Source: Cardiocondyla obscurior (Eukaryota > Arthropoda > Insecta > Hymenoptera > Formicidae). Taken from it: 64,000 nt of DNA. Where the stretch lies: the NCBI RefSeq assembly GCF_019399895.1, contig NC_091864.1, positions 12,812,001-12,876,000 of the forward strand. Direction: 5' to 3'. The position numbers and the translations under genes are program-made. Every line of letters begins with the position of its first letter. Within the stretch, counting starts at the first letter, position 1. The notes beneath the pieces are model-generated. The model was not told the DNA's origin, searched no databases, and saw nothing but the letters and a program-made list of their open reading frames with translations. Below, piece after piece: positions 24,701 to 38,500 of the stretch.

Positions 24701-27700
24701 ATGTAGAGAAAGAGTGATATCTCCGTTCTAAAGGTTGAGTGACGATTAATCGTTCTATTTTTATTTATATCTACTATCTTTTGTTTTATTTATACAATTT
24801 TTTTATTTCCAACGGATTATTCATAATTAAATAAGTATTCAATATCGAATGTTCGCAATGCACTTGAAATTTGACTCTATCAAGTTTTTGTTATAGTTTT
24901 GATCAATAGTTCTTAATAATTATAATTTTAATCGTAATATTATCATTATAATTAAAACTTTAAATGAGAACAATGTAATCATTATAAAACGCGAGTTTGT
25001 TAGAAGATTTGATCGATTAATCGCGCGCTAATTTATGCAAGTAATAGGGAAAAGGAAAATTTGTTCGTTTCTTCAAGTAATCTAGTCATGCTGTGTAAAG
25101 CACTCTTTCGTTGACTAAGAAATAGAAATTATGCTTACTCAGAGCTTGGATCCTTGGCACCGGGTGGAGTCTGCTGAGCGAACCACTCGGTTGCCTTAGC
25201 ATCGTATACCAAACTAAGTAGCAGATTCCTGTCACAATAGTACGAATTCCTATCGGCCTTATAAGGATTAGCTGTTAAACATAAAACAAGTTAAAATATT
25301 AATTATATTCCAATATCATTCGACACAACAAAAAAATACATTAATAAATATAACAAGAGATCACTTAAATAACTAAAAAAAAATCGTAACTTACGATGAG
25401 AGCTATGACTGGAACTCGCAGCGGAGTATTCCGGCGGTTGGGATCGCTTCATATCAATCCACTTCCAGCCTGGTAGGCGGGTACGCTCCAAAAAATGTAG
25501 GAGCTGTAACTCCGAGGTATTGAACCTGTGTTCACCCTCGTAGTGATACCTGACATTTGTGCAAGAAATTTGTATAATTCATAGTTATCGTATTAATTTA
25601 TAGCCATATTTTTCTTATGTCTTGCATGTGTATATTTTATTTTAATGTTAATAAGAACGAACTTTACTGACCGAACTGAGAATTATCGAAAGGGCTCTTT
25701 CAGAACTTACTTGCAATACATCCAATGGGGGTGCACCCGCCAGTTACTACCCGCGAAGTAATCTGTCACGTTTTTCCCTACAATAGTTCAATTCGTTCAA
25801 ATTTGATATAGACGATCGAAGACAGCGACGAAAGCCTCGATAAATTATTAAGAAGAAATTTCTTATTTAAATAAATTTACAATTTCAATCCAGTAGATAG
25901 TATTATATTATTAGAAGCTTTCGTCGCTGCAAATACTTTACTAAAATTAAAATACGTACCTTTAGCGTGAGATCGATGTATTTCTTCGATAGCGTGCACG
26001 CGGTAATTCCCGAAATGATCGTGTTGAGGCAAACTGACTACGATCGTGAATGGAGTATCTGTTATTCCTACATAATAATAATGTCTTTTCACTCTTCCGA
26101 CGCGTTTCTAAAGCAAAAAACGAGCAGAGAATGTAAAAATGTTTGATCATAAGTATCTATATATGAAAATATATTTACTGTGTTGAATTGTAACAAAGAA
26201 CTTACCATATCATCGTAATGATATCTTGTATAAAGCGTAGCGCTACTATTTATCTGATTTACTATTTGGTGACGCATCTGTAAAAAAAAATGAGCAACAA
26301 ATTAGTAATTACTTATTAAGAACACATGTAAGTTTAAGCGACAATTTTACCTGAATAAGTCCTTCATTGAAATCTCTGGGACCCTTATCATCATCTGTTA
26401 ATTCAACTTCCGCCATATCGACGCTATTATATGCTGGCTTTAAAATGCCCTGGAACTATTTTTGAATTACAAATATTATTTTCATTACTTATATTTATTC
26501 TTATTTTATTATATCAAAAAAATTTAACGTTACCACTGGTCGAAGATCGGGATGAATTAGAATGAAACCATTGTTGGTCACGATGAAAGCATACCCATTG
26601 ACACCGAGCTGCTCCCACGGAGAAGATAAGAAAAAGATTATATTATCATGATTTGCATTTAATATGTCATCAATTGATGCATTGTCGGCGTCATAAAAGC
26701 TATAATGAATATTAATAGCAGTTTCATGTCACTCTTCTTAATAGAACCACCGCATTAAATGTAAAAAAAAAATTAATTTTTTATCTAAAAGTTATAAATT
26801 TTAGCGTAATAATAGATTTTATATTATAAATGATTTTCTTTTTAGATATTAAACGTTTTATTTTATGTTCCCTCTAAAATCACATTATTATTTAATTAAT
26901 AGTATTAATAACTGCTAAAAAAATAATTTGTTCTTTTTAAATTAAATTAAAATGTAAAACATACCATGTGTGGAATCATATATTTTTGAATTTCTTCAAT
27001 CGGTACGTCCGTGCCAGCAACTCCAAGAAGATTGGCGATCATCGTCTGCGCAGACAATTATGGATACTTTAATTAGGGAACTTGCATTATGTTGCATTGC
27101 GTGACACCTCTATCATATACCATGACAATGTTATTATGTCGAAATAAATTATGAATTATCATTTCAAGTCGCATAACCAGAAGCGTATCTACCTTCTCCA
27201 ACAATATTCTATCACAATGAGTTAGTCTACGTAAACACATTTCAGTATATCAAAAAATTATGTGTCAGAAATAACCACCTCTCGCGTGTATATAATGGTG
27301 AGCATGATCCTATAATAATTTTCAGTGATAAAGAAATATGATATTCACAATATTTTTGAAAAGTAACAACATTAAGAACATTTATTCAAATTATTTGCGT
27401 AATAATAATAAATTAAAATCTATTACTGCACAATTACACTCGAGTCAGAAGATGTCGCGTAAATATTCATTAAAATTGTATAAAAAATTATTTTTATTTT
27501 AAAAATATGTAAAACGTGCGCGCGAGAGGTATGATAAATAAGAGTATGGATATCTTGCGATTAGATGTAATAACTAGTTCAACTACTTTTAATGAATGTG
27601 TGTGTGAGTGCATGTTTGTAATAATAATAATAATAAAGATACATAATGAAAATTCTATAATTAAAAAACAAATTCTCTCTATAATTAATTAACAACATTG

Positions 27701-30700
27701 GACGCAGGCTACCCTAAGTGTTAAGTTCAAGTAACAATTCTCCGTTATTTCAAAGTGACGACCTTTCTCTTTCGATTTTAGAAAATAATTTAATAAAATA
27801 TGTAATTTTTATTATAGAAATAATACCAATTATCAGTTGCACGTAATAGATAAATGTTTTTCGTTGAGTTTGAATGTTACAAGAGTGTAATACACAAGTG
27901 TGTGACATTAATTAAGATAATCTTGAGAGGTCGTCGCTTAAATTAGTTCTACGAATGTTTTTGACTAATGAAATCTAGCACTCAATAAATTGCCAAAATT
28001 CGTATTATTCGTATTATACGTGCGTGCCTGCTGTTACTCGTAATAAAAGAAGCAAGTGCCTGGAAAAAATAATTTTTACTACTCTTATTGTTAAAACATA
28101 TCATTAATCACATAATATTTTTAAATCTATGTTTTCTTAAAATTTTTTTTTAATGTTACTAAATTCATTTAATTAAAATCCACTCATTTGCTTCTTTAAT
28201 TAAAAATTTTCTTTTTTATTATGTAAATATATAATAGTCACTGCAGAACGATCTCTACGAATCAATCTTTACGTGGATGTTATTTTTCACCGAACGCAAT
28301 CCAACAGGCGGGCAGAACTTTGCCTTTTTTCTACTCGTCTCGACATGTTACAGGATAGACTAACGTACCTAAACCTACCTAATAATGACTTGAAATAATT
28401 CAAGTAACTAATATTAGAGATCAACATAAGATATCACAGACTCGAATTTGGACCTAAAAGAGATCTATGCGCGTCTACGACCTTGTTCCAGCATCATTTA
28501 CATCGTAATATTTTTTTATACATAATAAAATAATTAATAAATTGAAATACTTCTTTCTTAATAGACAAAAAAAGTTTAGAATAATTGCAACAGAATTTAA
28601 ATAATATTTTTCTCAAAGCTAGAATTCTTCGAAACTCAACGAGTCCCACGAGTAATAAATTAAGATCCGTTAAATGACAATTAAGGCTGATAGCAAAGAT
28701 GAGGTCGTAGGTCGTCGATCGCACGACAACGAAAGATAAAGATAAGGATGTACTATATGCATCATAGAACAATATGGCTGATTTTTTTTTGCTTTAACTG
28801 CCAACCTCTCTTGTTTCTGTCACCCAGTATGCTTCGTTCACCAGCACCTGCCTTGTGATGTTCTGTGGACAAACAGGAACTTAAAACCGAAGCATGTGCA
28901 GCGTGAATATATACCTCAAAGGAAACACGACGCCAATTTGGTAACTTTTATCTCGTTTGTCATTTGATGATCATTAACGAAAAAAAAAATCACAATTACG
29001 CGTTTAAAATATTAAAACATTTATAAAATTGTTGCGAAGAATGTGAAAGCACATGAAAGCTTAAACAACAAAAAAAGTGAGTGATATATGATGATTTGTA
29101 AAAAAAAAAACTGTTGCTTTGTCTTAACATAACTTAATTAATCCTTTAAGTTGTCCTTTAGTTGAGACGACTGTCGCTCTTCTGTCACTCGACTTTGGAC
29201 TTTGTAAAATAATAGGCAAATAAAAATCTTACCGCGTTCTCACGTCGATCAAACACCGGCATGCTGACTGAGGTCATTAGCTTGTATTCTTGTAGTCCAC
29301 TGGTTTGATCGTGCAGCCGTTTTTGCTTCTTCACAAATCGTCGATCCTGTTCTTCCATATTAAAATATCTCTTGTTCCTGTGGTAGAGCAAGACACGCTC
29401 TTTTTGCTCTTCATTTTCGCGCTGCTCCCACAGCCAATCGGTCATTTTCGGATCCGTCACGTCAGCATAGACGGGCGTCCAAATGGTTGGATGATCTGTG
29501 CGACCTAATACTAAAGGTCTCGCCATCACCGGTACATATTTTAACACCTGCCAAAATCGAAACAATCAGTAAAAATATATTCTATTCATTTAAATACCTT
29601 GAAAAAAATTCTTATTTGTTATAATTTTATATATTTAAATTTTTATTTGTAAATTTAACATATATAAATTTCTATTATAATTTTAATATTACATCTTACC
29701 AGTTATTTTTAAAGACTAGGATCTTTATCAAATTTGAAAGAAATTGAATCTTGCTTCACTGACCTCTTCTCTAACTTCCGCTGCGGTGCCTAAATGTACG
29801 TAGAATCCTCTATTGGCGCAGGCCATCCACTGTACTTCTCGGACATCCGTAGCCTCCCGACCGATTAAATAAGTAAATACTCTAACAGGCATATCGGCTT
29901 TAAATGGGTCTCTTGTATTGTTTTTCCAATTATATAATTCAAAAATATCTTTGAAGTTATATGGTACACCGTCGGTGATTAACATGATTGCCTGATTGCA
30001 TCTAGCACCGTCCTGTTCGTTGCGGAATGTTTCGAGCAACTCAAAAGCGGTTCTCAAAGCCAAACGAAAGTCGGCAATCATATCCGTACGAAGATTTAAA
30101 ATAGCTCGTTTCAACTCGCGTATATTTGCCAGATTTGCCTGGACTAAAGTGTCATTGAAGCACGGCACTACCTGTAAATATGTCACAATTAATTAATAAT
30201 TCTATTAATATAATATTAATTTTTTATTTCTTTAAATTGATAAATTCAATTATTTCCATTTGTTTTTACCTGTTTAGTAACGTTGGAAAATGTAATAATG
30301 TTGACAAAATCATTATTACCGAGGGTGTCAAGAATGTTGTTTATTACGTGTTTGGCAATCTCTCGCCGTATTCCAGTCATACTACCGGACGTATCCATTA
30401 AAATAAGAACATCCTTTGGACTAGTAGCTGCTTCGATGTACCAACTTCTCGTTCTACAATCAAATAAATCAACTGGGTCCATATACCAATTCATGGCAGG
30501 ATATTGACGCATGAAACCAGTTGCGCTGCCGAAGTATTGCCAGGACAACGATGGGTCTTGTTCATAATTGTTGATAAAAGTACGATCAAGTGCTTCGGAC
30601 CATTTAACTGCCCGAATAACATCCGAAGCCCATTCATACACATTTGTAGGTACATGGACCGCCGACATATTAAGATTCACATGGCCACCGAAATGAGGAC

Positions 30701-31682
30701 TGTATTCAAGATCAATAGTATTGTTTTTCGCATTAATAAATTCGAAACTTTGTGGTGGGTCTACATCGGGCGATGATAATGCTGATGTTTCAGCCACATC
30801 CATTATTCTCTGAAAGAAAAAAACCCTCGTTATTGCATTTTAAATATTTTAGAATAAATAAGATTAAAAAAAAAACCGCACCTTGATAGCCGAGATCTTG
30901 GACTCCATCATCTCCTTGATGTCCTTGGCAATCTCTTGGACAAGAGCATTTCCATCACGTGGCGTAACATCCGCCGCTTTATAGCTATCCTCAAATTTAT
31001 CTATGTTCGTCACCAATTTGCCCAACTGCGAAAGCTCGAAACCTAATTTGTCCGCCCATCCTTTTACTCTGGCAATAAAAGAATAAAATAATCATACTTT
31101 AATAATAAGAAATTTTGTAAAATAACTAAGTAAAATTATTTCGTTATTACTGTATTTGTAAACAACTTATTTCATTATTCTCATTTTCTTTTTTTTTTTT
31201 ATCACGAAGTTAACATAATAATTTTGCAATATTTAATTAACCATTTTTTAATACATAAAATGCAAATAAAAATAGCATAATAATTTAATTTCAACGATCA
31301 ATAATAACACGATTGATAATTTTTGCGATATAAATATTCAATAATAAACAGTTCTCGCAAAATTTTCTTTTATTTTTGAAATTTTTTTACAGAATACCAT
31401 TATTACAGCAATTTTATCAAAAAATGTAGTCCTTCACGACTGACCTAAATCATTATTATCATTATATCTACTGCTTCATTATTATATACGAATACATACA
31501 AAGTGATAAAGTGTGTTATTATTCGAGAAAATGTAAAAAAACTTAAGAAATCGTGAATACGTAGGTAGACAGATGATTGCCAGACCACGAGGTACTTACA
31601 TATTATGAGAGATGCTGTCGCTACAGTCGGGTGCCTCAATCAGGATCAGGATGACGACGACAGGTATGAAGCAGGGCCTCAT
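21765..31682 (-). CDS. Voltage-gated calcium channel alpha2/delta subunit, paralogue A
   Basis: Exons in transcript order: 31682-31600, 31068-30882, 30809-30270, 30171-29764, 29547-29233, 28862-28806, 27045-26965, 26611-26534, 26449-26351, 26277-26206, 26107-25960, 25777-25711, 25549-25395, 25271-25139, 24505-24473, 23538-23261, 23039-22705, 22594-22343, 22148-21765. With all exons 1234 residues. Alpha2/delta subunits are extracellular, membrane-anchored proteins that traffic Cav channels to the surface and set presynaptic calcium-channel density. Order of parts: signal peptide (MRPCFIPVVVILILIEAP); VWA_N region; VWA domain with metal site DTSGSMTG near residue 229; Cache-type repeats (LLGVAGTDVPIEEI, LGVNGYAFIVTNNGFILIHP); cysteine-rich delta part; hydrophobic C-terminus (LFLLILLLICVLT), suited to a GPI or membrane anchor. 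Most like the CACNA2D3/straightjacket group, not assigned further. The 57-nt and 33-nt exons are in-frame and possibly optional. Confidence 0.93.
24473..24505 (-). CDS. Microexon (33 nt) of alpha2/delta paralogue A
   Basis: Flanked by GCAG and GTAACT on the minus strand. It encodes PLARLMNQMT between the exons at 25139 and 23538; skipping it keeps the frame (the split codon changes from AGG to GAG). An internal acceptor (CTAG) would shorten it to 21 nt. Without transcripts its use is inferred from phase and splice sites only. Confidence 0.6.
28806..28862 (-). CDS. 57-nt cassette exon of alpha2/delta paralogue A
   Basis: Encodes NITRQVLVNEAYWVTETRE between DRRENA and TMIANLLGVAG. Acceptor TCCACAG and donor GTTGGC; the donor is weak, which fits optional inclusion. 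Skipping keeps the frame and gives DRRENATMIANLLG, like the arrangement in the paralogue at 34927-35279, where no such segment exists. Confidence 0.65.
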
Positions 31683-32576
31683 AACTTTCTTTGACCACCT
31701 GCTGACCACTTTGGCCCGCTCCTTAGGGGGTTGTTCGTACGCGAGAACACGGTAGACACAACTAAAATTCGTGTTTCACATTAAGAATGCGGTTGTTCTG
31801 CTCAACGTCGATCGTCGCCGTTGTTGTATGCGCACTCACTAACTTGGTCGTGGCGACTCACGCGGAGCTTACAGCATTTGATGTCTATAAGCGTTTTCCA
31901 GGCATATCGATTTTCTAGTCAGACTTGCGCACGGAAAACACGAGTAAACGACGTGCGACCGGTGCGACTACGCCAACTATCAAAAATCAGAATTAATAAG
32001 ATTGTTTTCTTTATAGTTATCTTTCGATATGTTTGATATTTTGATTTGATTGCCGCAGAAGTGATAACCGTATTAAAATAATAATTAAAGAATTAAACTT
32101 ACTACTGTTAAATTTATTACTATCTCGAGCAATACGTTAGTTAGTTATAATCATTCGTCACAGGTTTTCTTGGGGCATCTTCATTGTGTACATGTTGTAT
32201 AGTTTTAAGTGTCATTGATGATATTTATAATGCACGATGTATATCGAGAATTATTCTTCATGTTTCCAATTATAGGCAAAATGTAACAACTACAATGGAT
32301 TATTATTTTGCATAAAATCTGTGAAAAAAATAAGAAAAAATCAGCTGTAAAATATTTTTATAATTTAAATATTAAATGTTGTAAATTAAGAGATACGCAA
32401 CTAATTTTCATTAAGACATATTAAAAAAAATATATGTACATTGACACAAATCTGTTTAAAAAATATTTAATTACGATTTAGGGAGAAACATTACTTGTTA
32501 TCATTTTATTAATAGTTTATTATTTTATTATAAAGCAATACAATTACCATGTTTGTTAAGGAAAATTAATTTGCCA
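31683..32576. other. Spacer between the two alpha2/delta genes
   Basis: About 0.9 kb holding the leader and promoter of paralogue A (a GC-richer stretch at 31680-31960) and the 3'UTR of paralogue B. No other gene seen. Confidence 0.5.
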
Positions 32577-35500
32577 TCATACAAAGATGTATAGCATCTT
32601 AACGACAGTCATACACAATAGAGAAAAGGACATCATCAGTGCAGATCCTCCACAGGTATGATTCTCGTGATCTGGGATATATTCCGAAAAACAGTTCTTC
32701 AACTTGCGTTTCTTTAGATTATTTAGTGGAATTTTATGACAGGGTTTATCATCTATACCATTTGTGTATTCAAGAGGTGAGATACTAACAGGTCCTACTT
32801 CCAATCTTTTATAGCATGTTGGAAACAGGCTGTTCACTACGACCAGCACCAAATTAGTGTGTCCCACCTACAAATTATTACACAATTATTTTTTTATAAT
32901 TTATAAGATTTTTATATTATACATATAAAAAGATTAATTAATTTTTATTATTCATGCCTGGCATTAAATGTGCATAATGCAATAATTGGATTTAAAAAAT
33001 TAATCATTATTTAATCATATAAACTTAAATACAATGAGATATTTAAATAGCCAGAAAAAAATTGATCTCAAATATAAGAAAAAATATTTACTCCCTGAGC
33101 GTAAAAAGGGCGCGAACAGTATTTGGGATGGGTGGTAACACCTTTAGCAGCAACAGTTCTATTCAACATGTAAAGTGTGCGCTTTTGATCACAGGAATAG
33201 TGATAAAGATAGCGTTTCGGTGGTAATGGCGGAGCTGGTAGATCCTCATCATTATGAACTTTGCCGTGAATGCCAGGTAAATTTACAAATTGGGTTGCAA
33301 ACCACATCAATCGTAGCAAAAACCAGAGTAACAACCTTGCAGCATATTGTAGCGGCTCCATTAAGCTATTGGCGGAGTTTTTAATTTGCTGGAACGGTTT
33401 ATCTCTTTATAAAAAATTTTTTTTTAATCAATGAAATTATTAAATTTCTTTTCAACATATATTACTTACAACTTCTTGACACCATGCTTGGTAATCATAA
33501 ATATCGACCGGATTATAAAGACCTTGATTGACCATAGACATCATAACGGCACCTTCTTGAGTACCCATAAATTGCCCAGTGTCGTTATACGCTTCCGAAA
33601 TCACTACGTAACCATTCTGGTCTAACAAGTAACAATCGATCCAATTATGGCTACAATTCATCTTTGGATTCGTTGTTTCTGAAGTCAATGTAATGAAATG
33701 CTTGTACAGATCTTCCATTAACATTTGAAAACCTACTACGGCCACCGGTGCTTTTTTGCCGCCATCCTTAGGCGATAAACTCATCGAAACTGTTACTATT
33801 GGATCCATGCCTGCTTCCCGTGGAACTATAAAAGAAATTATTTTAATTTAATGTAATACATTAAACTAAGAAAAAAAAAAAAAAAAAATCTTACCGGATA
33901 AAGAAATACTATTAGGATTTAGCTCATTCTGAAAAATCGCGCCTTTATACCAAGGCTCATTTACTGCTCGTTTATAAAGATCACCAAAAGCAAGGCCTTC
34001 AAACGATTTTGGTAATTTACTGCCTTTCAAATAATGCCATCTAGTAAGACCGCTTTGTGTCGCGATAAATTTAACAAAAATTCCATAGCGATGTGCTAAA
34101 TCTCGAATTCTTGGGGACAAATTCTCTACGTAGTCACGGTGGAAGCTATCGTTCGTTGCTTTAGCATCGAACACAAGTAACTGCATAAGTTCCTTATTGC
34201 AATAATAATCGTCATGCTTGAGTGTTTGCCTGCCACAATTAGGTTCTTCATCGATATTTTCATCTATGGACGGATAAGCCTCGTATTGTTCAGACCAACG
34301 CCAACCAGGTCGATTTATTAGTGCTAAGAAATGGCGTAACTCGTTTTCCAGACTGGTGAATTTATGTCCCTCTAGGTAATGATAACGACAATATATCCAA
34401 CTAGGATGTATGCGCCAATTATCGCCCATAAAATAATCCGACACGTTTACATTCATGTTCTGGTTTTTGCGAATTTCGTCACCAACCTTGAAAAATTTGG
34501 CATACAATTATTTACGAACATATTTAATATTGATCATGTTATATTTGTAATTTTTTTATTTATAATTATGTGTTTTTACCTTAATTCTCGTAGTTCCATA
34601 ATTAGATATAGCAACTGCAAGACTGAATGGTGTGCCAGGTAGAGGCGCATAAAAATAATCACGTTTCTCGAGATTGACCCGACGATGTTTATCGTAATGA
34701 AATTTCACAGGAATCCCTATCATACTACCTCGCTCGTGATTCACTAACGCTGATCTCAACGCCAGTATTTCTGGACCAGGATCTCTGTTCATTTTCAATT
34801 AGTAAATATTTTAAGCGAAAAAACTTAATACATCTTATACAAAAATATAAGATGCTGTTTCTTTTTTTTTTTTTTGTTTGTTAAATAAGTAATTCAGTAT
34901 TTTGCAATTATTTAGAATTTTTTTACCTTGGTCCGCGCCCATCGTCTAGTATCTCTACTTCTGTGAGGTCAATGCTATTATAATTCAACTTCAGTTTGCC
35001 TTTGTAAACCGGGCGGAGATCTGGATGAAATATTACGTAGCCATTGTTAGACACAATAAAAGCATAACCGTCCACGCCGAGTTTATACGGCAACGTAAGT
35101 TTGCGAATATCGCTGATCGGGACATCTGTGCCGGCCACGCCGAGTAATGTGTCATTCGTTGAATTTGTCATATTGCGATCGAACACAGGAGTACTCACAG
35201 AAGTTAACAGTCTATACTCTTGCCAAGCGGTGGTATTTAGAGTGGACGGATCTTCCTCGATATTTTCATCCTTGTGCAGCTGCACAGAGCAATCACAAAA
35301 TTAAAAAATAATTTTAATATCAATACATCATTCTTCTTACAATTTTCATTAAAAGGAGCGAACAAGTCGCTAAGATGGAACAAAAGCATAGGGGCACGCT
35401 ATCTAAATCCACTCTCGGTCACTCCAATGCCGAGATATACAGAGCGTGTCTCGGAATTAAGAGTACAATCAAAATCTTGCAAAAATTGATTACAAACGCA

Positions 35501-38500
35501 TGTAATAATTTTAAATTTAAAATCTAATATAAGAAATTTTATCATTAAATAGTACTTTTTTAATTTAAAGTTTTTGATTGCGCGCTTGATTCCGAATATT
35601 GTATACAGCAGCAACACTAATCTAACAACGGGAAATAAATAAAACATAACTGAATAAAAGTAAATCTGATAAAGCCCAGCCAACAGGGTACTAAACCTAG
35701 CTCAAGATACCAAGTTCTCAGCCTGCTAATAATACACAATCGGTTGGGGACTATTCGGTGCATCGATTAATCATATCCCAATACCTAGCGATTAATTACT
35801 TGCAGGTGTTTGTCCAGCTCTTCGAGTTGATACTTCGGCGAAAAATTTGAATAAAAAAAATTGCATTACATATAATACGATATAATTGTAAACAGAGCGC
35901 TTAGAAAGCTTAGGAACAGGCAGCGGGGGTACTTTCTTGATTATATCTAAACCTGCTGTATGTAGATTGAGTCCTCGTTTATTCGCACGCCCAACTGTTT
36001 TCCCTTCAGATATTTTTGTAGTCGCGACTTTTGTTCCTTATGCTTCATCACCAGCCACAGCCAAGCGGCAAGTGCCGGATTCTGATAGGATTTATGTATA
36101 TTTATTTTATTCCTTCTACATATGCTTTTCTTTTACGAGACATTTAGATATTATAAAAAAAAGTTTAAAAAACGAATAATTATATACCCATAATGATAAA
36201 CAAACTGCAATTACAGATTAAAAAAATTAATTTATAAATACTTTTTTACTATAAATCATAATAATACCTTCAATTTTCACAAAGTTTCTTTAAACATAAT
36301 TGAAGGTTATAATTATTTAACATAATAGAACATTTTTTAATTATTATTGATAGATAGATAGTATCATAATTAAAATTTTTACCGTGATATCGGCGTAAGT
36401 ATGTGTCCACATGATAGGATGAATATTCTGAAGCACCAAGGGACGTGCTACAACTGGGATATATTTGAGTACCTGCGCACGCACTTCCTTTTGCGTATGC
36501 ACATATTTATAGTCGCCACTATTCACACACGATTTTTCCATCCACTGATATTCATCCATTTTTGTTGCTTCCTTTCCTATAAGATACGTAAATATCCGCA
36601 CCGGTAGATAAGTACTGTTTTCTTTCATATTCCATTTTTTAAATACCTAAAACAGAATATCATGATCATAGTAAGATTTACATTAAAACAAAAATTAGAA
36701 ATTAAAAGATAATCATGTTATAACCTCCATCAGATTATCTTCAAGTTTCCCTCCGGTAACATCATCAGTGATAAACATAATGAGCTGATTACATGGTGCA
36801 TCAACGTCACAACCGCGCTTTTCTCGATATGTTTCGAGCAGATTGAATGCTTTGTTAAAAGCTTTTGTAAGATTAGCGATGCCCTGTGTATCAATCTTTT
36901 TCATAAATTCCTTGAATGTATCTAAATTTTCTGGAGTAGCTTGAATCAGCATATCTTTAAAACACGGCACCATTTCAGTTGGCTCGTCGGAATATTTTAT
37001 TATCGTGACGTAATCATTATTCGATAAAGTTTGTAGAATCGAGCTTACTGTTTTTTTTGCTGCCGTAATATTATCATTTCATTAAAATAAAGTAATCGAC
37101 ACTGTTTAATAACTTGCATATTATTACTTTTTAATTAAAAAATAAATTGTTGCAATAGACCATTAATAAAAAATATATTAATTTATTAAACTATTTATTT
37201 CTAATTCTATTTTCTTAATAAAATTGATTTTCCATACCAATAGTCTTTTTCATGCCAGTCATGCTACCGCTAACATCCATTAGAATGATGACATCCTTGC
37301 TACATGTGGCCGCTTCGATAAACCAACTACGTGTCCTGCAATCGTATAAATTAGCAGAATTTTCATAATTATCGTCATCTTCATCGCTATCATCATCGTC
37401 GTTGTCGTCGTCATCGTCGTCATCATTTTTGGCGTTCATACGCCATTGCATAGCAGGATATTGTCGGAGAACACCGGTGACTGAACCAAAATATTGCCAC
37501 GACAATGCCGGATCAGATTCGTAATTTTGACGAAACATATCATCTAGTGGTTCAGTTTTTGAGATATCTCTAATTACATCTTCCGTGAGATCATAAACGT
37601 CAGTTGGTATATGAACCGATGAATAACTCGTGTTTACTGGAATATTGTAGAAGTGCGAGTCCGAGATCAGTTCCATATCTCTAAAATCAGTTTATAACAT
37701 TCTCTTTGTTGATTTATTTCATTGTATTTCTCAATTATTAATTCTTTATTTTCAATAGCACATAATTTTGTTATGTTTATTAGTAATAATTTATACATAT
37801 TTAAAATTACATAAATACATAACTTTAAAGATTCACTTTAAGTCTTTCTATATAGTATTGTGCAAATGTAAAAAAATTTTTATTTACATTACTTATTCTT
37901 AATTCGCTAAAGTTTTTGCCGTTATTTTAACAGTTCTAAAACAAGTTTTTGTGAAAAGAAATTTGAAGACAAGAAACGTACAGAAGCAGAATAAATTGCT
38001 TACCTGTACACGTTCCCATCCCTCTTACAAGATTCTTTCTTTGCTGAATCATGTCCGATGACAGAGCTGCATTTGCTGGAAATATAGGAGAAATTGCCAT
38101 CAGCGAAAGATGGGTCCCAATTCTCTGCAGCCTCCTCAGCTGCTAGTCGGATACAGGTGACCGCGTCCATCTTTCGGCGCAACATCCTACCTACATTTTC
38201 ACTAATTATGTTGACCAAATCTTCTCCGGACTTATTTTCAACTCGCACGTTCATGCTTTTGTATTTCTAAAAAATTCATTAAATACTACGTGTTTAATCC
38301 TTTTTTTTTCTGCGCAACATTAGATAAATATATATTATAAAAATTACAAATAATTGTAAAATTATTTAAAAATATAGTTAGAATTTTTTTCTTGTAAAAG
38401 AAATTGAGAGATTCTTCGAATTTTCTGTATTTGATGTTTATCATTTTAAGTTAATATGCACTCACTTCTAAAAATTCTTCGGGCTGAGCTATTTCGTTTG

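Noticed and set aside
26612..26699. Open upstream extension of the alpha2/delta exon (FYDADNASIDDIL...)
   Set aside because: An acceptor at its start leaves phase 2, while the preceding exon ends in phase 0; the shorter exon restores the spacing seen in the paralogue.
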